In this document: one piece after another, positions 1 to 8,913 of the stretch
Numbering within the stretch: the first letter of the stretch is position 1
Layout: each line of letters starts with the position of its first letter
DNA from: Bradyrhizobium erythrophlei
GTDB taxonomy: Bacteria; Pseudomonadota; Alphaproteobacteria; Rhizobiales; Xanthobacteraceae
DNA: 64,000 bases
Assembly: GCF_900129425.1 (NCBI RefSeq)
Contig: NZ_LT670817.1
Span: forward strand, 8,088,001 to 8,152,000
Direction: 5' to 3'
Notes under the pieces: model-generated
The model's input: only the letters and a program-made list of their open reading frames with translations
Databases searched by the model: none
What the model was told of the DNA's origin: nothing
Made by a program: the position numbers and the translations under genes

Positions 1-898
1 AGGAATAGCCGAGCGGCAGCACGAAACTCGAGATCCGCGCCGACGCGCCGAAGCGGTTGAGGCCTTCGAGCGTCTTCGGGTAGGCGGCTTCCGAACTCGC
101 GGTCGAGAACGCGATCATCAGGGGTTCCCGGATCAGCCGCAGCAGATGACCGTATCTGGGCCCGATGACCACAAAGCCGACGATGACGAGGATGCCCCAC
201 AGCAGCATCAGCGAAAGATAGAAGCCGCCCATGAAGACGATCAGCTTCCACAAGACCAGCAGGCCGTTCTTCGCCACCGTCGCCGTGATCGCCGCCCACA
301 CCGCGATCGGCGCAAACAGCATGACATAGCTCGTCACCTTCAGCATGATGTGGCCGAGGTCATCGATCACAGACAGTATCTGCTTGGAGCGCTCCGGCAG
401 CGCCCCCAGTGCGACCGAGAAGAACACCGCGAACACCACGATCTGCAGGATCTCGTTCTGCGCCATCGCGTCCGCAATCGAGGTCGGAATCAAATGGGTC
501 AGGAATTTCTCGAGCGAGAACGCCGACACCGGCAGGCCGGTCGATTGCGCCTTGTCCGGCAGGGTGCCGGGGAAATTGGCGCCGGGCTGCAGCAGATTGA
601 CCATGACGAGGCCGAGCAGCAGCGAGACAAACGAGGCACTGACAAACCAGCCCATGGTCTTGGCGAAAATCCGCCCGAGTCTGGCGCCGCTGCCCATATG
701 CGCGATGCCGCCGACCAGGGTCGCAAACACCAGCGGTGCGATGATCATCTTGATCAGGCGCAGGAACAGCATCGCGATCAGGTTGACGGCGGCTGCGATA
801 TCCCCGCGGCTATCGGGAAGATAATTGAAGATCAGCGCCCCCATCACGATGCCGAGCACCATCGCGATCAGTATGTACTGCGTAAACCTGTTCGACAT
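1..898 (-). CDS. SDF-family proton/dicarboxylate(glutamate) symporter, 3' end cut by window
   Basis: Inner-membrane secondary transporter of the SDF (dicarboxylate/amino acid:cation symporter, DctA/GltP) family, importing C4-dicarboxylates or acidic amino acids with protons or sodium. The visible 299 residues start MSNRFTQYILIAMVLG and contain the family's repeated hydrophobic helices, the LIKMIIAPLVFATLVGG segment, and the serine-rich re-entrant loop, here in the form STASSEAAYPKTLEGL. The start is the ATG at 898. The C-terminal transport domain lies beyond base 1. It is divergent from the oxidoreductase at 1112. The family is clear; the substrate cannot be read from this fragment. Confidence 0.9.
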   Translation of the reverse strand, partial: MSNRFTQYILIAMVLGIVMGALIFNYLPDSRGDIAAAVNLIAMLFLRLIKMIIAPLVFATLVGGIAHMGSGARLGRIFAKTMGWFVSASFVSLLLGLVMVNLLQPGANFPGTLPDKAQSTGLPVSAFSLEKFLTHLIPTSIADAMAQNEILQIVVFAVFFSVALGALPERSKQILSVIDDLGHIMLKVTSYVMLFAPIAVWAAITATVAKNGLLVLWKLIVFMGGFYLSLMLLWGILVIVGFVVIGPRYGHLLRLIREPLMIAFSTASSEAAYPKTLEGLNRFGASARISSFVLPLGYS

Positions 899-1111
899 GT
901 CCTTACCCCCGTAAGTTCCGCCATGCCTGAGTTTGGCAGATTTCGGGGCCGACGCAACACGCTTCAACCCGCCGGCGCGTTCGCCACAATGTTCCCGTTG
1001 TGAAATGAACGCCCGCCGACTAGCGTTGGGCGCAACGCACAATATGTGCAGTTGCGCGTTTCGTGCGCGTCGATTGCATCAGGAAACGCCAATGTCATTG
1101 GAGGAAGCACC

Positions 1112-2113
1112 ATGAACGACTCTGTCAATCGCCAGGTCCTGCTGGTGGAAAAGCCGACCGGAAAACTTGGGCCCGAGCATTTCGAGATGGCCAAGGCGGC
1201 GATCCCGGAACCGAAGGACGGCGAAGCCTTGCTGCGGGTACGCTATATTTCGTTGGACGCCGCCAACCGGGCCTGGATGCACGGCGCGACCTACCGCGCG
1301 GCGGTCGAGGCCAACACCGTGATGGCCGGCGGCGGCATCGCCGAAGTCGTGTCGTCGAAGGCGCCGGGACTGGCGCCCGGCGACATCGTGTTCGGCGATA
1401 CCGGCTGGCAGGACTATGCGGCGGTGCCCGCAAAGCACCTCACCAAAATGCCGAAGGTCGAGCCGATGACGCATCTGCTAAGCGTCTACGGCATCGCCGG
1501 GCTGACCGCCTATTTCGGGCTGCTCGACGTCGGCAAGCCGAAAGCCGGTGAGACTGTGGTGGTCTCGGCCGCCGCCGGTTCGGTCGGTTCGATCGTCGGC
1601 CAGATCGCCAAAATCAAGGGCTGCCGCGTGGTCGGCATCGCCGGCGGCAAGGACAAGTGCGACTGGCTGACCTCCGAACTCGGCTTCGATGCCGCGGTCG
1701 ACTACAAGGACGGCGCGGTGTTCAAGGCGCTCAAGGCAGCGGCGCCCAAGGGCATCGACGTTTATTTCGACAATGTCGGCGGCGACATCCTCGAAGCCTG
1801 CCTCGCGCAGATGAACAATCGCGGCCGCATCGCCTGCTGCGGCGCGATCTCGCAATATGACGGCGTGCCGTCGGCGCATGGGCCGCGCGGCGTGCCCGGC
1901 CTGATCGTGGTGAAACGCCTCGTCATGCAGGGCTTTATCGTGATGGACTTCATGGACCAGCGCGACGAGGCGCTGAACGACCTGCAATCGTGGGTTGCGT
2001 CGGGCAAGCTCAGGGTTCAGGAGGACATTATCAATGGCCTTGAGAACACGCCGAAAGCGCTGATCGGATTGCTCGCGGGCGAAAACCGCGGCAAGCGGAT
2101 GATCCGGGTGTAG
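1112..2113 (+). CDS. Zinc-independent NADPH-dependent oxidoreductase (MDR superfamily, PTGR/CurA-like)
   Basis: Cytosolic medium-chain dehydrogenase/reductase of the leukotriene B4 12-hydroxydehydrogenase/CurA type, which reduces the C=C bond of alpha,beta-unsaturated ketones with NADPH. The 333-residue protein has the expected length. It shows the typical YISLDAANRAWM N-terminal motif, a Rossmann segment VVVSAAAGSVGSIVGQIAK, and VYFDNVGGDILEA, and lacks the structural zinc cysteines. Start ATG 1112 is preceded by GGAGGA at 1100-1105; upstream in-frame ATGs lack such a site. It appears to be a single-gene unit. Substrate unknown. Confidence 0.88.
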   Translation: MNDSVNRQVLLVEKPTGKLGPEHFEMAKAAIPEPKDGEALLRVRYISLDAANRAWMHGATYRAAVEANTVMAGGGIAEVVSSKAPGLAPGDIVFGDTGWQDYAAVPAKHLTKMPKVEPMTHLLSVYGIAGLTAYFGLLDVGKPKAGETVVVSAAAGSVGSIVGQIAKIKGCRVVGIAGGKDKCDWLTSELGFDAAVDYKDGAVFKALKAAAPKGIDVYFDNVGGDILEACLAQMNNRGRIACCGAISQYDGVPSAHGPRGVPGLIVVKRLVMQGFIVMDFMDQRDEALNDLQSWVASGKLRVQEDIINGLENTPKALIGLLAGENRGKRMIRV

Positions 2114-2230
2114 GACAGGGAGGCCCGAGGCGGATCACGGCGCGCAAGATTTGAGCATTAACGGATCAGTAACCATGGTTGCAGGGCAAGCGCACCGCGA
2201 CACAAGCCGATGACGTAAGGAGCAAAAAAC

Positions 2231-2252
2231 CTTCTAAACTCAAAATTAGAAG
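2231..2252. repeat. Short inverted repeat upstream of the CSS-EAL gene
   Basis: CTTCTAA (2231-2237) and TTAGAAG (2246-2252) form a perfect 7-bp inverted repeat around an 8-base AT-rich loop, 43 bases before the chosen start of the EAL gene. It could be an operator or an mRNA hairpin. There is no T-run, so it is not an obvious terminator. Confidence 0.4.
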
Positions 2253-2295
2253 CTCCTGCCTAGTGTCGATTGATTGTCACATCGAGCCGGGTCAG

Positions 2296-3891
2296 ATGAA
2301 ACAGCGGTGGCACCGCGTTACCCAGACGGCGATGGTCGCCGCGAGCCTGGCCGCATTCGTGACCGGGGGGCATTTTGCTGCGAAGGCGGTCATTGAAGCG
2401 CAGCAATCGAGGCAACTCGTTGAGCTGACGGACGTCGCATTGCGACGCTCCGAGACTGCGGTGGATTTTGGTGCTGCAACCCTGGATGAACTCGCCAGGC
2501 GCGGGCCGCTGAACTGCGATCCCGCGTCGCTGCAGGCCGTTCGTCTTCAAGTTTACCAACGGTCCACGGTAAAGGATATACGCTTAGTCGATCGCAATGG
2601 CTCGGTTATCTGCTCGGCTTATTCCGAGACGTTGGAATTTGACAACGGACTCGTGAATCGCCCCGACATGTTGCGCTCCGACGACCGGCGTCTCCTGCTT
2701 TTTCGGGTCGATCAGTTCAGTGGCGTCGCGCTTGGTGTTCTCAGGGATGTTGACGAGAACACGTCACTGGTCGCCATTCTCGGAATCAATTCCTACGTCT
2801 TCGACATCATGCCCGCCGAACTGCGGGAACATAGCGAAGTATTGCTGGAGCTGAACAACGGCTCGGAGGTTGGACAGTTCTCCACGAAACGCCACAGTGA
2901 GTTCTCGAATCTGGTCAGCCTTGGCAACGTCTCCAACCGGTACCCGCTCCATGCGACGATCCGCGTTGAACGCAGTGCTTTGGAGCGATGGCACACCCAG
3001 GCTTACTGGCCAACGATGCTGATCGCTTCCGTGCTGGGGCTGGTCTTTGGTCTGCTGCTGACGAGGACGACAGCCCGGCTGGAAGGCCCGATAGCCGATA
3101 TCGATCGAGCCCTGGCCCGGCACGACTTCAAGCCGTTCTTCCAACCGACGTTCGATCTGCGCACCGGTGCTATTCGTGGGTGCGAAGTGTTGGCTCGATG
3201 GGTGCGCGAGGACGGCATCACGATTCCCCCCATGAGTTTTATCCCGCTCGCGGAATCCAGTGGGCGCATCGAGCCAATGACATGGCAGATTTTGGCAGCC
3301 GCCCTCAAAGACCTGTACCCTCGTCTACGGGAAGACAAGTATTTCAAATTGTCTTTCAACGTGGTCCCCCGCCATCTGCTTAGTGACGGTTTCGTCGAAG
3401 AACTCCGTCGGATCGTTTTGGGGGCCAAAGTTTCGGCACGTCAGGTTGTCATTGAAGTGACAGAGCGCAGCGAAATGCCCGATCTCGCCAAGGCCGCTGC
3501 GGTCGTGAGAGAATTACGCGAACTCGGCTTCAGGGTAGCGATGGATGACGTCGGCGTCGGACACAGCGGCCTTTCCCAAATAAAGGGACTTGGTGCCAAC
3601 ATCATCAAAATCGACAAGTTCTTTGTCGATACGATCACCGAAGATGCATCAGCCATTGCTATCGTTGAGATGCTGGTGCGTCTCGCGCGAGATTTGAAAA
3701 TGACTGTTATCGCCGAAGGTGTCGAAACGCCCGATCAGGTTCGGGCGCTGATAGCCTGCGGCGTCGAGGAAGGACAAGGCTATATCGTTTCCCCGCCACT
3801 GCCATTCGCGAAGTTCGATGAGCTACTGGAAACCAGCCGAACTCAAGCGTTTGCCGAAGCCGCCGTTCGGGAAGCGGCGCTTGTCGCATAG
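2296..3891 (+). CDS. Membrane c-di-GMP phosphodiesterase, CSS-motif sensor plus EAL domain
   Basis: Predicted inner-membrane enzyme hydrolysing cyclic di-GMP. With start ATG 2296 (531 residues) it has TM1 at about 12-32, a periplasmic CSS-type sensor at about 35-235 with two cysteines (C74 and C106 in VICSAY), TM2 at about 240-257 and an EAL domain from about 270. Catalytic signatures are present: E297 in EVLARW, SFNV, EVTERSE, MDDVGVGHSG, IKIDKFF and AEGVET. The enzyme is therefore probably active, although the loop-6 motif is DDVGVG rather than the usual DDFGTG. An upstream in-frame ATG at 2179 would add a basic, unlikely leader. In CSS-EAL proteins the cysteines form a redox-responsive disulfide. 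The gene is less GC-rich than its neighbours. Confidence 0.9.
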   Translation: MKQRWHRVTQTAMVAASLAAFVTGGHFAAKAVIEAQQSRQLVELTDVALRRSETAVDFGAATLDELARRGPLNCDPASLQAVRLQVYQRSTVKDIRLVDRNGSVICSAYSETLEFDNGLVNRPDMLRSDDRRLLLFRVDQFSGVALGVLRDVDENTSLVAILGINSYVFDIMPAELREHSEVLLELNNGSEVGQFSTKRHSEFSNLVSLGNVSNRYPLHATIRVERSALERWHTQAYWPTMLIASVLGLVFGLLLTRTTARLEGPIADIDRALARHDFKPFFQPTFDLRTGAIRGCEVLARWVREDGITIPPMSFIPLAESSGRIEPMTWQILAAALKDLYPRLREDKYFKLSFNVVPRHLLSDGFVEELRRIVLGAKVSARQVVIEVTERSEMPDLAKAAAVVRELRELGFRVAMDDVGVGHSGLSQIKGLGANIIKIDKFFVDTITEDASAIAIVEMLVRLARDLKMTVIAEGVETPDQVRALIACGVEEGQGYIVSPPLPFAKFDELLETSRTQAFAEAAVREAALVA

Positions 3892-3895
3892 TTCA

Positions 3896-4685
3896 TCACT
3901 TCACCATTTGGCCCCGAAGTTCGCCTCCTGGATTGGCTGCGGTATGAACGTTGGCATACCATTTGCCTGCTAGCAGGTCGGCCGCCTGGCTTTCCGAAAT
4001 CGTTGCAGTCCCCTGTCGGATCAAGCTGAACGATGGTGGCGAGTTGGGTCGGCGACGCCGCGCCAACCAGTTCTCCGACCGAAACCAGATGTGCGCTGAC
4101 GATGCCGTCGAACGGCGCCACCACGTTGGTATAGCCGTAATTGACCGCGGCGATCTTGGTGTTGGCCTGGGCCTGCTGCAGGTTGGCCTGGGCGTTGTCG
4201 CGTGACGACGTGGACGTGTCCAGCGTCGCCTGCGAGACGGCTTGCTTCTGAACCAAATCCGCCTGACGTTTGTAGTCGGCTTCGGCCTGCTTCAACGACG
4301 CCTGCGCGCCGGCTTCGGCCGCCTCGGCCTGTTCGAGTTTCAGCTTGTAGGTGTCGGGCTCGATCGTGAACAGCGTGGTGCCCTGTTTCACGAATGCGCC
4401 GTCCTGATAATTGATCGATTGCAGCACGCCCTGCACCCGCGCGACAAGATCAACGGATTTGATCGGAGCAGTGTTGCCGGTGGCCTCGAGATAGCGCGTG
4501 ACGGCCCGCTGCACCGGCACCCCGACATCAACCTTCGGCGGTGGCGGCGCCACAAAACTGTTCTGTTCGCAGGCGGCGAGCACGAGCGGTGCCGACACCG
4601 CGAAGGAAAGGCCACAGGCCGCGCGGGCTGTTCGTTTCGCGCTGCCGTTCGGTCTGACCCATGCCGGCGAACGCGAAGGCTTCAT
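3896..4685 (-). pseudogene. Truncated RND efflux periplasmic adaptor joined out of frame to a CHRD-domain tail
   Basis: From ATG 4685 the reading frame encodes a lipoprotein signal (LVLAACEQ) and the N-terminal two thirds of an RND membrane-fusion protein: lipoyl half-motifs, an Ala/Gln-rich coiled coil hairpin, and the beta-barrel up to QLATIVQLDP. There, at about 4010, homology stops where the family continues for roughly 150 more residues. In another frame, bases 4009-3896 encode TATISESQAADLLAGKW, then YANVHTAANPGGELRGQMVK and a TGA. This is the classic C-terminus of a CHRD domain. The adaptor frame itself runs on as nonsense into 3843. This looks like a deletion that fused two unrelated genes. 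No RND pump gene is adjacent. Confidence is high that the gene is broken. Confidence 0.8.
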
Positions 4686-4889
4686 TCCCCTGCCCCGTTC
4701 ATCTCTTCTGCAAACGGCTTTTGCGCTGCGAAGGTCTTCCGCGATCGAAGAATAGCAACAATCCGCTTGCGGCGGAACTTGAAAGCGAAAATGATGGCGG
4801 CCGCACGAAGATATTTCTGTCGGTCTTGTCACAATTTCATTTCGGTTGAAGCGGCGGCTCCAGCGCGACAACGATAAGGATTTTGTCAA

Positions 4890-5753
4890 ATGATCAACAC
4901 GTCGAAACGTGCGCCGCTGCTTGCGGCATCGCTGGCCCTCGTGCTGTTTGGCGTCGCGACGCCGGCGTCTTCGCAAAGTCCGACCGATGCACAGCGCAGC
5001 GCGATCCGCTCGCAATGCCGCTCGGACTATCAGGCCCATTGCGCCAGTATCCCGCCGGGCGGGGCGGCGTCGCTGCAATGCCTGCAGCAAAACATGTCGA
5101 GCCTGTCACCGGGCTGCCAGAGCGCGGTGCGAGCGGTGGAAGCGCCGGCCGAACCCAAAGCCGAGGCCAAGCCCGAATCCGCGCCGGTCGCCAAGCCCGC
5201 CACCGAGACCGCCGCGCCGGCAATGGAGCCCGCCCAACCGGCCGCCGAGACCCCCGTTGCGCCGGCTCCCAAAGCGGCGACGGCGGCAAAGCCGGCGCCA
5301 AGTCCGATGGCCAAGAAGCCAAGCGGCAGCCAGATCGCGGCGGTCCGCAGCGCCTGCCGTTCCGACTACCAGCGAAACTGCGCCGGAGTCCCGACCGGCG
5401 GTGCGGCGGCGCTGCAATGCCTGCAAAAGAACCAATCGAAACTCTCGGCGAACTGCGAACAGGCGGTCAGCGCGGCCAGCGGTGGGGCTGCGACGCCTGC
5501 CGCGGCCGGCGTTCCCTCTGCCGCAGCGCCCGGTGCAGCGCCTGCCGCCCCGCCCGAGCCCGCACTGGTCTTGCGGCCGATGCGGCCGCGCGAGGAGTTG
5601 TTCGTGTTGAGGTCGGCCTGCGGTGGAGACGTCCGCGCGCTGTGCGCCGGCGTTCAGCCCGGCGGCGGCCGCATCATACAATGCCTGGCAACGCAGGCGG
5701 CTTCGCTTTCGCCGGCGTGCAAGGGTGTGCTGGGCCAGTTCGCCGCGCAATGA
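4890..5753 (+). CDS. Exported protein with three cysteine-rich repeats
   Basis: 287 residues with a signal peptide (cleavage near TPASSQS) and three copies of a Cys-rich repeat of the GLG1 type (PF00839-like): about residues 35-80, 145-190 and 228-287. Each carries the pattern C-x7-C-x11-C-x10-C, seen in RSQCRSDYQAHC, RSACRSDYQRNC and RSACGGDVRALC. Copies one and two are joined by a Pro/Ala/Lys linker typical of periplasmic or cell-wall-spanning proteins. Four conserved cysteines per copy suggest two disulfides each. Start ATG 4890 is preceded by a weak AAGGA. Function unknown; location probably periplasmic. Confidence 0.85.
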   Translation: MINTSKRAPLLAASLALVLFGVATPASSQSPTDAQRSAIRSQCRSDYQAHCASIPPGGAASLQCLQQNMSSLSPGCQSAVRAVEAPAEPKAEAKPESAPVAKPATETAAPAMEPAQPAAETPVAPAPKAATAAKPAPSPMAKKPSGSQIAAVRSACRSDYQRNCAGVPTGGAAALQCLQKNQSKLSANCEQAVSAASGGAATPAAAGVPSAAAPGAAPAAPPEPALVLRPMRPREELFVLRSACGGDVRALCAGVQPGGGRIIQCLATQAASLSPACKGVLGQFAAQ

Positions 5754-5956
5754 ATTAAACGGCGCGACATTTCCGCAGCAGCCTGCGAAGCTTCGTTGTA
5801 CACCTGCGCTGCTGCCGGTCACGCCAGCCGGGTGCTGCCCGATCGTTTGCCGATAACGCTGGCTGGCTGTCATGGCCGGCCACTGGACACGTTCCAGGGG
5901 TTAGTCTTTAAGCGGGAGATTCTCCGCTTTTGCCGGGCCATCGAGGGAGGAAGCTT

Positions 5957-7105
5957 GTGCGTATCGCCGTGATCGGCGGAGGCCCCGGAGGTCTCTATTT
6001 CGCCTATCTCTGGAAGAAGCGTCACCCGGACGCGACCATCGACCTGTTTGAGCAGAACGCCGCCGGCGCCACCTGGGGCTTTGGCGTGGTGTTCTCCGAG
6101 CAGGCGCTGGAATTCCTGCGCGCTGACGACCCCGATACGGTCGATGCCATCGCGCCACGGATGGAGAGCTGGAAGAACATCACGCTCAACCTGCGCGGCG
6201 AAAGCGTCGAGATCGACGGCGTCGGCTTTTCCTCGATCGGCCGGCTCGATCTGCTCGGGATCCTGCAGGCGCGCGTCCGCTCGGTCGGCGTCACGCCGCG
6301 ATACGACACGCTGGTCCAGTCGACGGCCCAGTTGGCCGGTTACGATCTGATCGTTGCGGCCGATGGCTTGAACTCGCTGGTGCGCCGCAGCTTCGAGGCC
6401 GAATTCGGCACGTCTGTATCCCATTCCGCCAACAAGTTTGCCTGGTACGGCACCACAAAGCGGTTCGAGACGCTGTCACAGACGTTTGTCGCGACCGAAC
6501 TCGGCACCTTCAACGCCCATCACTACCGCTACGCGCCCGCCATGAGCACGTTTCTGGTCGAATGCGATCCCGAGACCTGGTGGCGTTACGGCTTCGCCGA
6601 CAAGACGGTCGAACAATCGCAGGCCAGTTGCGAGCAGGTGTTCGCTGCGACGCTCGATGGCCACGGACTGGTGTCGAACAAATCGGTGTGGCGCAATTTT
6701 CCGTGGATCTGGAACGAGCGCTGGTCGTCAGGCAATATGGTACTGATCGGCGACGCCCTGCATTCGGCGCATTTTTCGATCGGATCGGGCACGCGGCTCG
6801 CCATCGAGGACGCGATCGCGCTGGTAAAGGCGCTGGAAGCGGAAGCGGATATTGCCGCGGCACTCGTCCGCTATGAGGCCGAGCGCAAGCCGGTCGTGAA
6901 AAAGCTGGTGACGGCGGCGCGCACCAGCGCCGACTGGTACGAAAAATTCCCCGACCATATGAAGCTCGGCCTGATGGATTTTGCCTACAGCTATATCACC
7001 CGTTCGGGGCGGATCGACGATGCGCGGCTGCGCACGATGTCGCCGGCCTTCATGGCGCGTTATGAGGCGTCGAAAGCGTCGTCGCTCGGCGGGAGCAAGG
7101 CATGA
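5957..7105 (+). CDS. FAD-dependent aromatic acyl-CoA hydroxylase (salicylyl-/aminobenzoyl-CoA monooxygenase-like)
   Basis: Flavoprotein of the PHBH-fold class A family. With the GTG start at 5957, supported by GAGGGAGG at 5943-5950, it has 382 residues. Visible features are the FAD motif RIAVIGGGPGGLYFAYLWKK at 2-21, AADGLNSLVRR around residue 135 (the DG motif region), and GDALHSAHFSIGSGT around 263. These, with the GFGVVFSE segment, resemble the monooxygenase half of 2-aminobenzoyl-CoA monooxygenase and salicylyl-CoA 5-hydroxylase. Its stop overlaps the start of the CoA ligase by four bases (ATGA), so a CoA-ester substrate is likely. With gentisate dioxygenase nearby, 5-hydroxylation of salicylyl-CoA is the favoured reaction. 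This is inference. Confidence 0.75.
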   Translation: MRIAVIGGGPGGLYFAYLWKKRHPDATIDLFEQNAAGATWGFGVVFSEQALEFLRADDPDTVDAIAPRMESWKNITLNLRGESVEIDGVGFSSIGRLDLLGILQARVRSVGVTPRYDTLVQSTAQLAGYDLIVAADGLNSLVRRSFEAEFGTSVSHSANKFAWYGTTKRFETLSQTFVATELGTFNAHHYRYAPAMSTFLVECDPETWWRYGFADKTVEQSQASCEQVFAATLDGHGLVSNKSVWRNFPWIWNERWSSGNMVLIGDALHSAHFSIGSGTRLAIEDAIALVKALEAEADIAAALVRYEAERKPVVKKLVTAARTSADWYEKFPDHMKLGLMDFAYSYITRSGRIDDARLRTMSPAFMARYEASKASSLGGSKA

Positions 7106-8736
7106 CCTCGCCGAAGCCACCCGGATCGGTTGAGATTGTCGACGCCGTGCCCGGCGATAGCCCGGGCGCACAAGAGATCGGCTTTACGATCCCGGAACGC
7201 TACAACGCCAGCCGCATCCTGTTCGACAATCTCGGGAAGGGCGGCGGCGACCGCATGGCGCTGACGGGTCCGGCCGGAACGCGCAGCTATGCCGAACTCT
7301 GCGCCGAAGCATCGCGATGGGGACATGGCTTGCAGTCGCTGGGACTGGCGCGCGGCGACCGCATCCTGATGTTCCTCGACGATTCGCCGGCCTATCCGGC
7401 GGCATTTTTCGGCGCAGTCCGAGCGGGCTTCGTGCCGCTGTTGATCAATACGCTGACGCCATCGGACCTGCTGCAATTTTATCTGTCGGACTCCGGCGCC
7501 ACGATGGCCGTCGCCGATGCCGAGTTTTGCGCGCGCTTCGACACAGCGGCCTGCAAGGACACGGCATTGCGCACGCTGATCGTCGTCAACGGCGCGGTTG
7601 ACGATCACGCCGTGCCGAATGCCATCGTCGCAGAGCCTTGGCTGCAGGGATTTCCGGCTGACCTCGCCGAAGCCGACACCCACCGCAACGAGATGGCGTT
7701 CTGGATGTATTCGTCGGGCTCGACCGGACGGCCCAAGGGCATCGTCCATCTGCAGCACGATATGGCCTATAGCGAAGCCGCGTTCGCACGCAATGTGCTG
7801 AAGCTCGACCCCGGCGACATCTGCTTTTCGGTGCCGAAGATTTTCTTCGCCTACGGCTTCGGCAACTCGATCACCTTCCCGTTCACCGCGGGCGCAGCCA
7901 CGCTGCTGCTGCCGGGCCAGCCGAAGCCTGCGGCTATCTTTGCGGCGATAGAGCGTTTTCGCCCGTCCGTCTTCTTCGGATTGCCGACGCTCTATACGTC
8001 CCTGACAAAGGCCGAGGGTGCTGCGGCCACGGATTTTTCCTCGCTCCGCATGGCGCTGTCGGCCGCGGAAGTGCTTTCCGCTGAGGTTTTCAACGGCTGG
8101 AAGAGCCTGACCGGCATCGAGATCATGGAGGGGCTGGGGTCCACCGAAGTGCTGCACATCTACCTGTCCAACCGGCCGGAGCAGAAAAAACTCGGCGCCG
8201 CCGGGCTTCGGGTGCCCGGCTATGAAATCGCGCTGAGAGACAAAGACGGCCGCGAGGTCGGCGACAACGAGGAAGGCATTTTGTGGGTGCGCGGCGATTC
8301 CAACACCCCGCTATATTGGAATAGACCCGACAAATCGGCCGAGACCATCCGCGAAGAGGGATGGATCTACACCGGCGACCGTTTTGTCCGCGATTTTGAC
8401 GGCTTTCATTTCTTCCGCGGCCGCGCCGACGACCTGATCAAAATCTCCGGCCAATGGGTCTATCCGCTCGAAGTCGAACTCTGCCTCGCCGAGCATCCGC
8501 AGGTGCGCGAATGCGCGGTTTTTGCTGTCGAGTTGCCAGACCGTCGCATGACCCTGAAGGCCGTCGTCGCCATGAACAGTCGCGCCTTCGATGAACGCGA
8601 AGCGACCCGGCTGTTGCAGGATTTCGTGAAGGAAAAATTATTGCCGTACAAATATCCGCGCGAGATCAGGTTCATCGACGAGTTGCCAAAAACCGGCACC
8701 GGCAAGATCGACCGGCAAGCGCTGCTGCGGGTTTAG
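7102..8736 (+). CDS. Benzoate-CoA ligase family enzyme (ANL superfamily)
   Basis: 544-residue adenylate-forming ligase that would activate an aromatic acid with ATP and CoA. P-loop motif YSSGSTGRPKG lies at 203-213, followed by the GLGSTEVLHIYLSN adenylate-binding region, the YTGDRF motif, and the C-terminal catalytic lysine in KTGTGKIDRQ. The STEVLHIY pattern is characteristic of benzoate/2-aminobenzoate-CoA ligases rather than acetyl-CoA synthetases. It is translationally coupled to the hydroxylase before it. Together they could make salicylyl-CoA (or anthraniloyl-CoA) and hydroxylate it. No gentisyl-CoA thioesterase is visible beside it. Confidence 0.85.
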   Translation: MTSPKPPGSVEIVDAVPGDSPGAQEIGFTIPERYNASRILFDNLGKGGGDRMALTGPAGTRSYAELCAEASRWGHGLQSLGLARGDRILMFLDDSPAYPAAFFGAVRAGFVPLLINTLTPSDLLQFYLSDSGATMAVADAEFCARFDTAACKDTALRTLIVVNGAVDDHAVPNAIVAEPWLQGFPADLAEADTHRNEMAFWMYSSGSTGRPKGIVHLQHDMAYSEAAFARNVLKLDPGDICFSVPKIFFAYGFGNSITFPFTAGAATLLLPGQPKPAAIFAAIERFRPSVFFGLPTLYTSLTKAEGAAATDFSSLRMALSAAEVLSAEVFNGWKSLTGIEIMEGLGSTEVLHIYLSNRPEQKKLGAAGLRVPGYEIALRDKDGREVGDNEEGILWVRGDSNTPLYWNRPDKSAETIREEGWIYTGDRFVRDFDGFHFFRGRADDLIKISGQWVYPLEVELCLAEHPQVRECAVFAVELPDRRMTLKAVVAMNSRAFDEREATRLLQDFVKEKLLPYKYPREIRFIDELPKTGTGKIDRQALLRV

Positions 8737-8776
8737 CGGCAGAAGGATGTCCGATCTTCGCCTCAGCCCACCCGGT

Positions 8777-8898
8777 GTCGTCCCGGCCTTGAGCCGGGAT
8801 CCATAACCACCGACGTTTGTTGTCGCATGAGACAGTTGCTCCAGCCTTCGCCCCTTGCGCACCGGTGAATATGAGTCCCGGCTCAAGGCCGGGACGAC
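8777..8898. repeat. 23-bp perfect inverted repeat between convergent genes
   Basis: Arms 8777-8799 and 8876-8898 are exact reverse complements (23 bp, GTCGTCCCGG start), 76 bases apart. Each arm is itself a hairpin (CCCGGC...GCCGGG). They lie between the stops of the CoA ligase (8736) and the leftward hydroxylase (8914). This resembles a palindromic intergenic repeat pair, and may also serve as a bidirectional terminator. Confidence 0.75.
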
Positions 8899-8913
8899 GT
8901 GGAGGGTTGGTCC

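Noticed and set aside
146..1003. Open frame of 285 codons on the + strand
   Set aside because: Antisense to the SDF symporter, whose membrane protein frame is clear.
3843..5090. 415-codon - strand frame taken as one intact protein
   Set aside because: Its first 135 codons are antisense of the Cys-rich protein and its last 70 are nonsense after the adaptor breaks; only the middle is adaptor.
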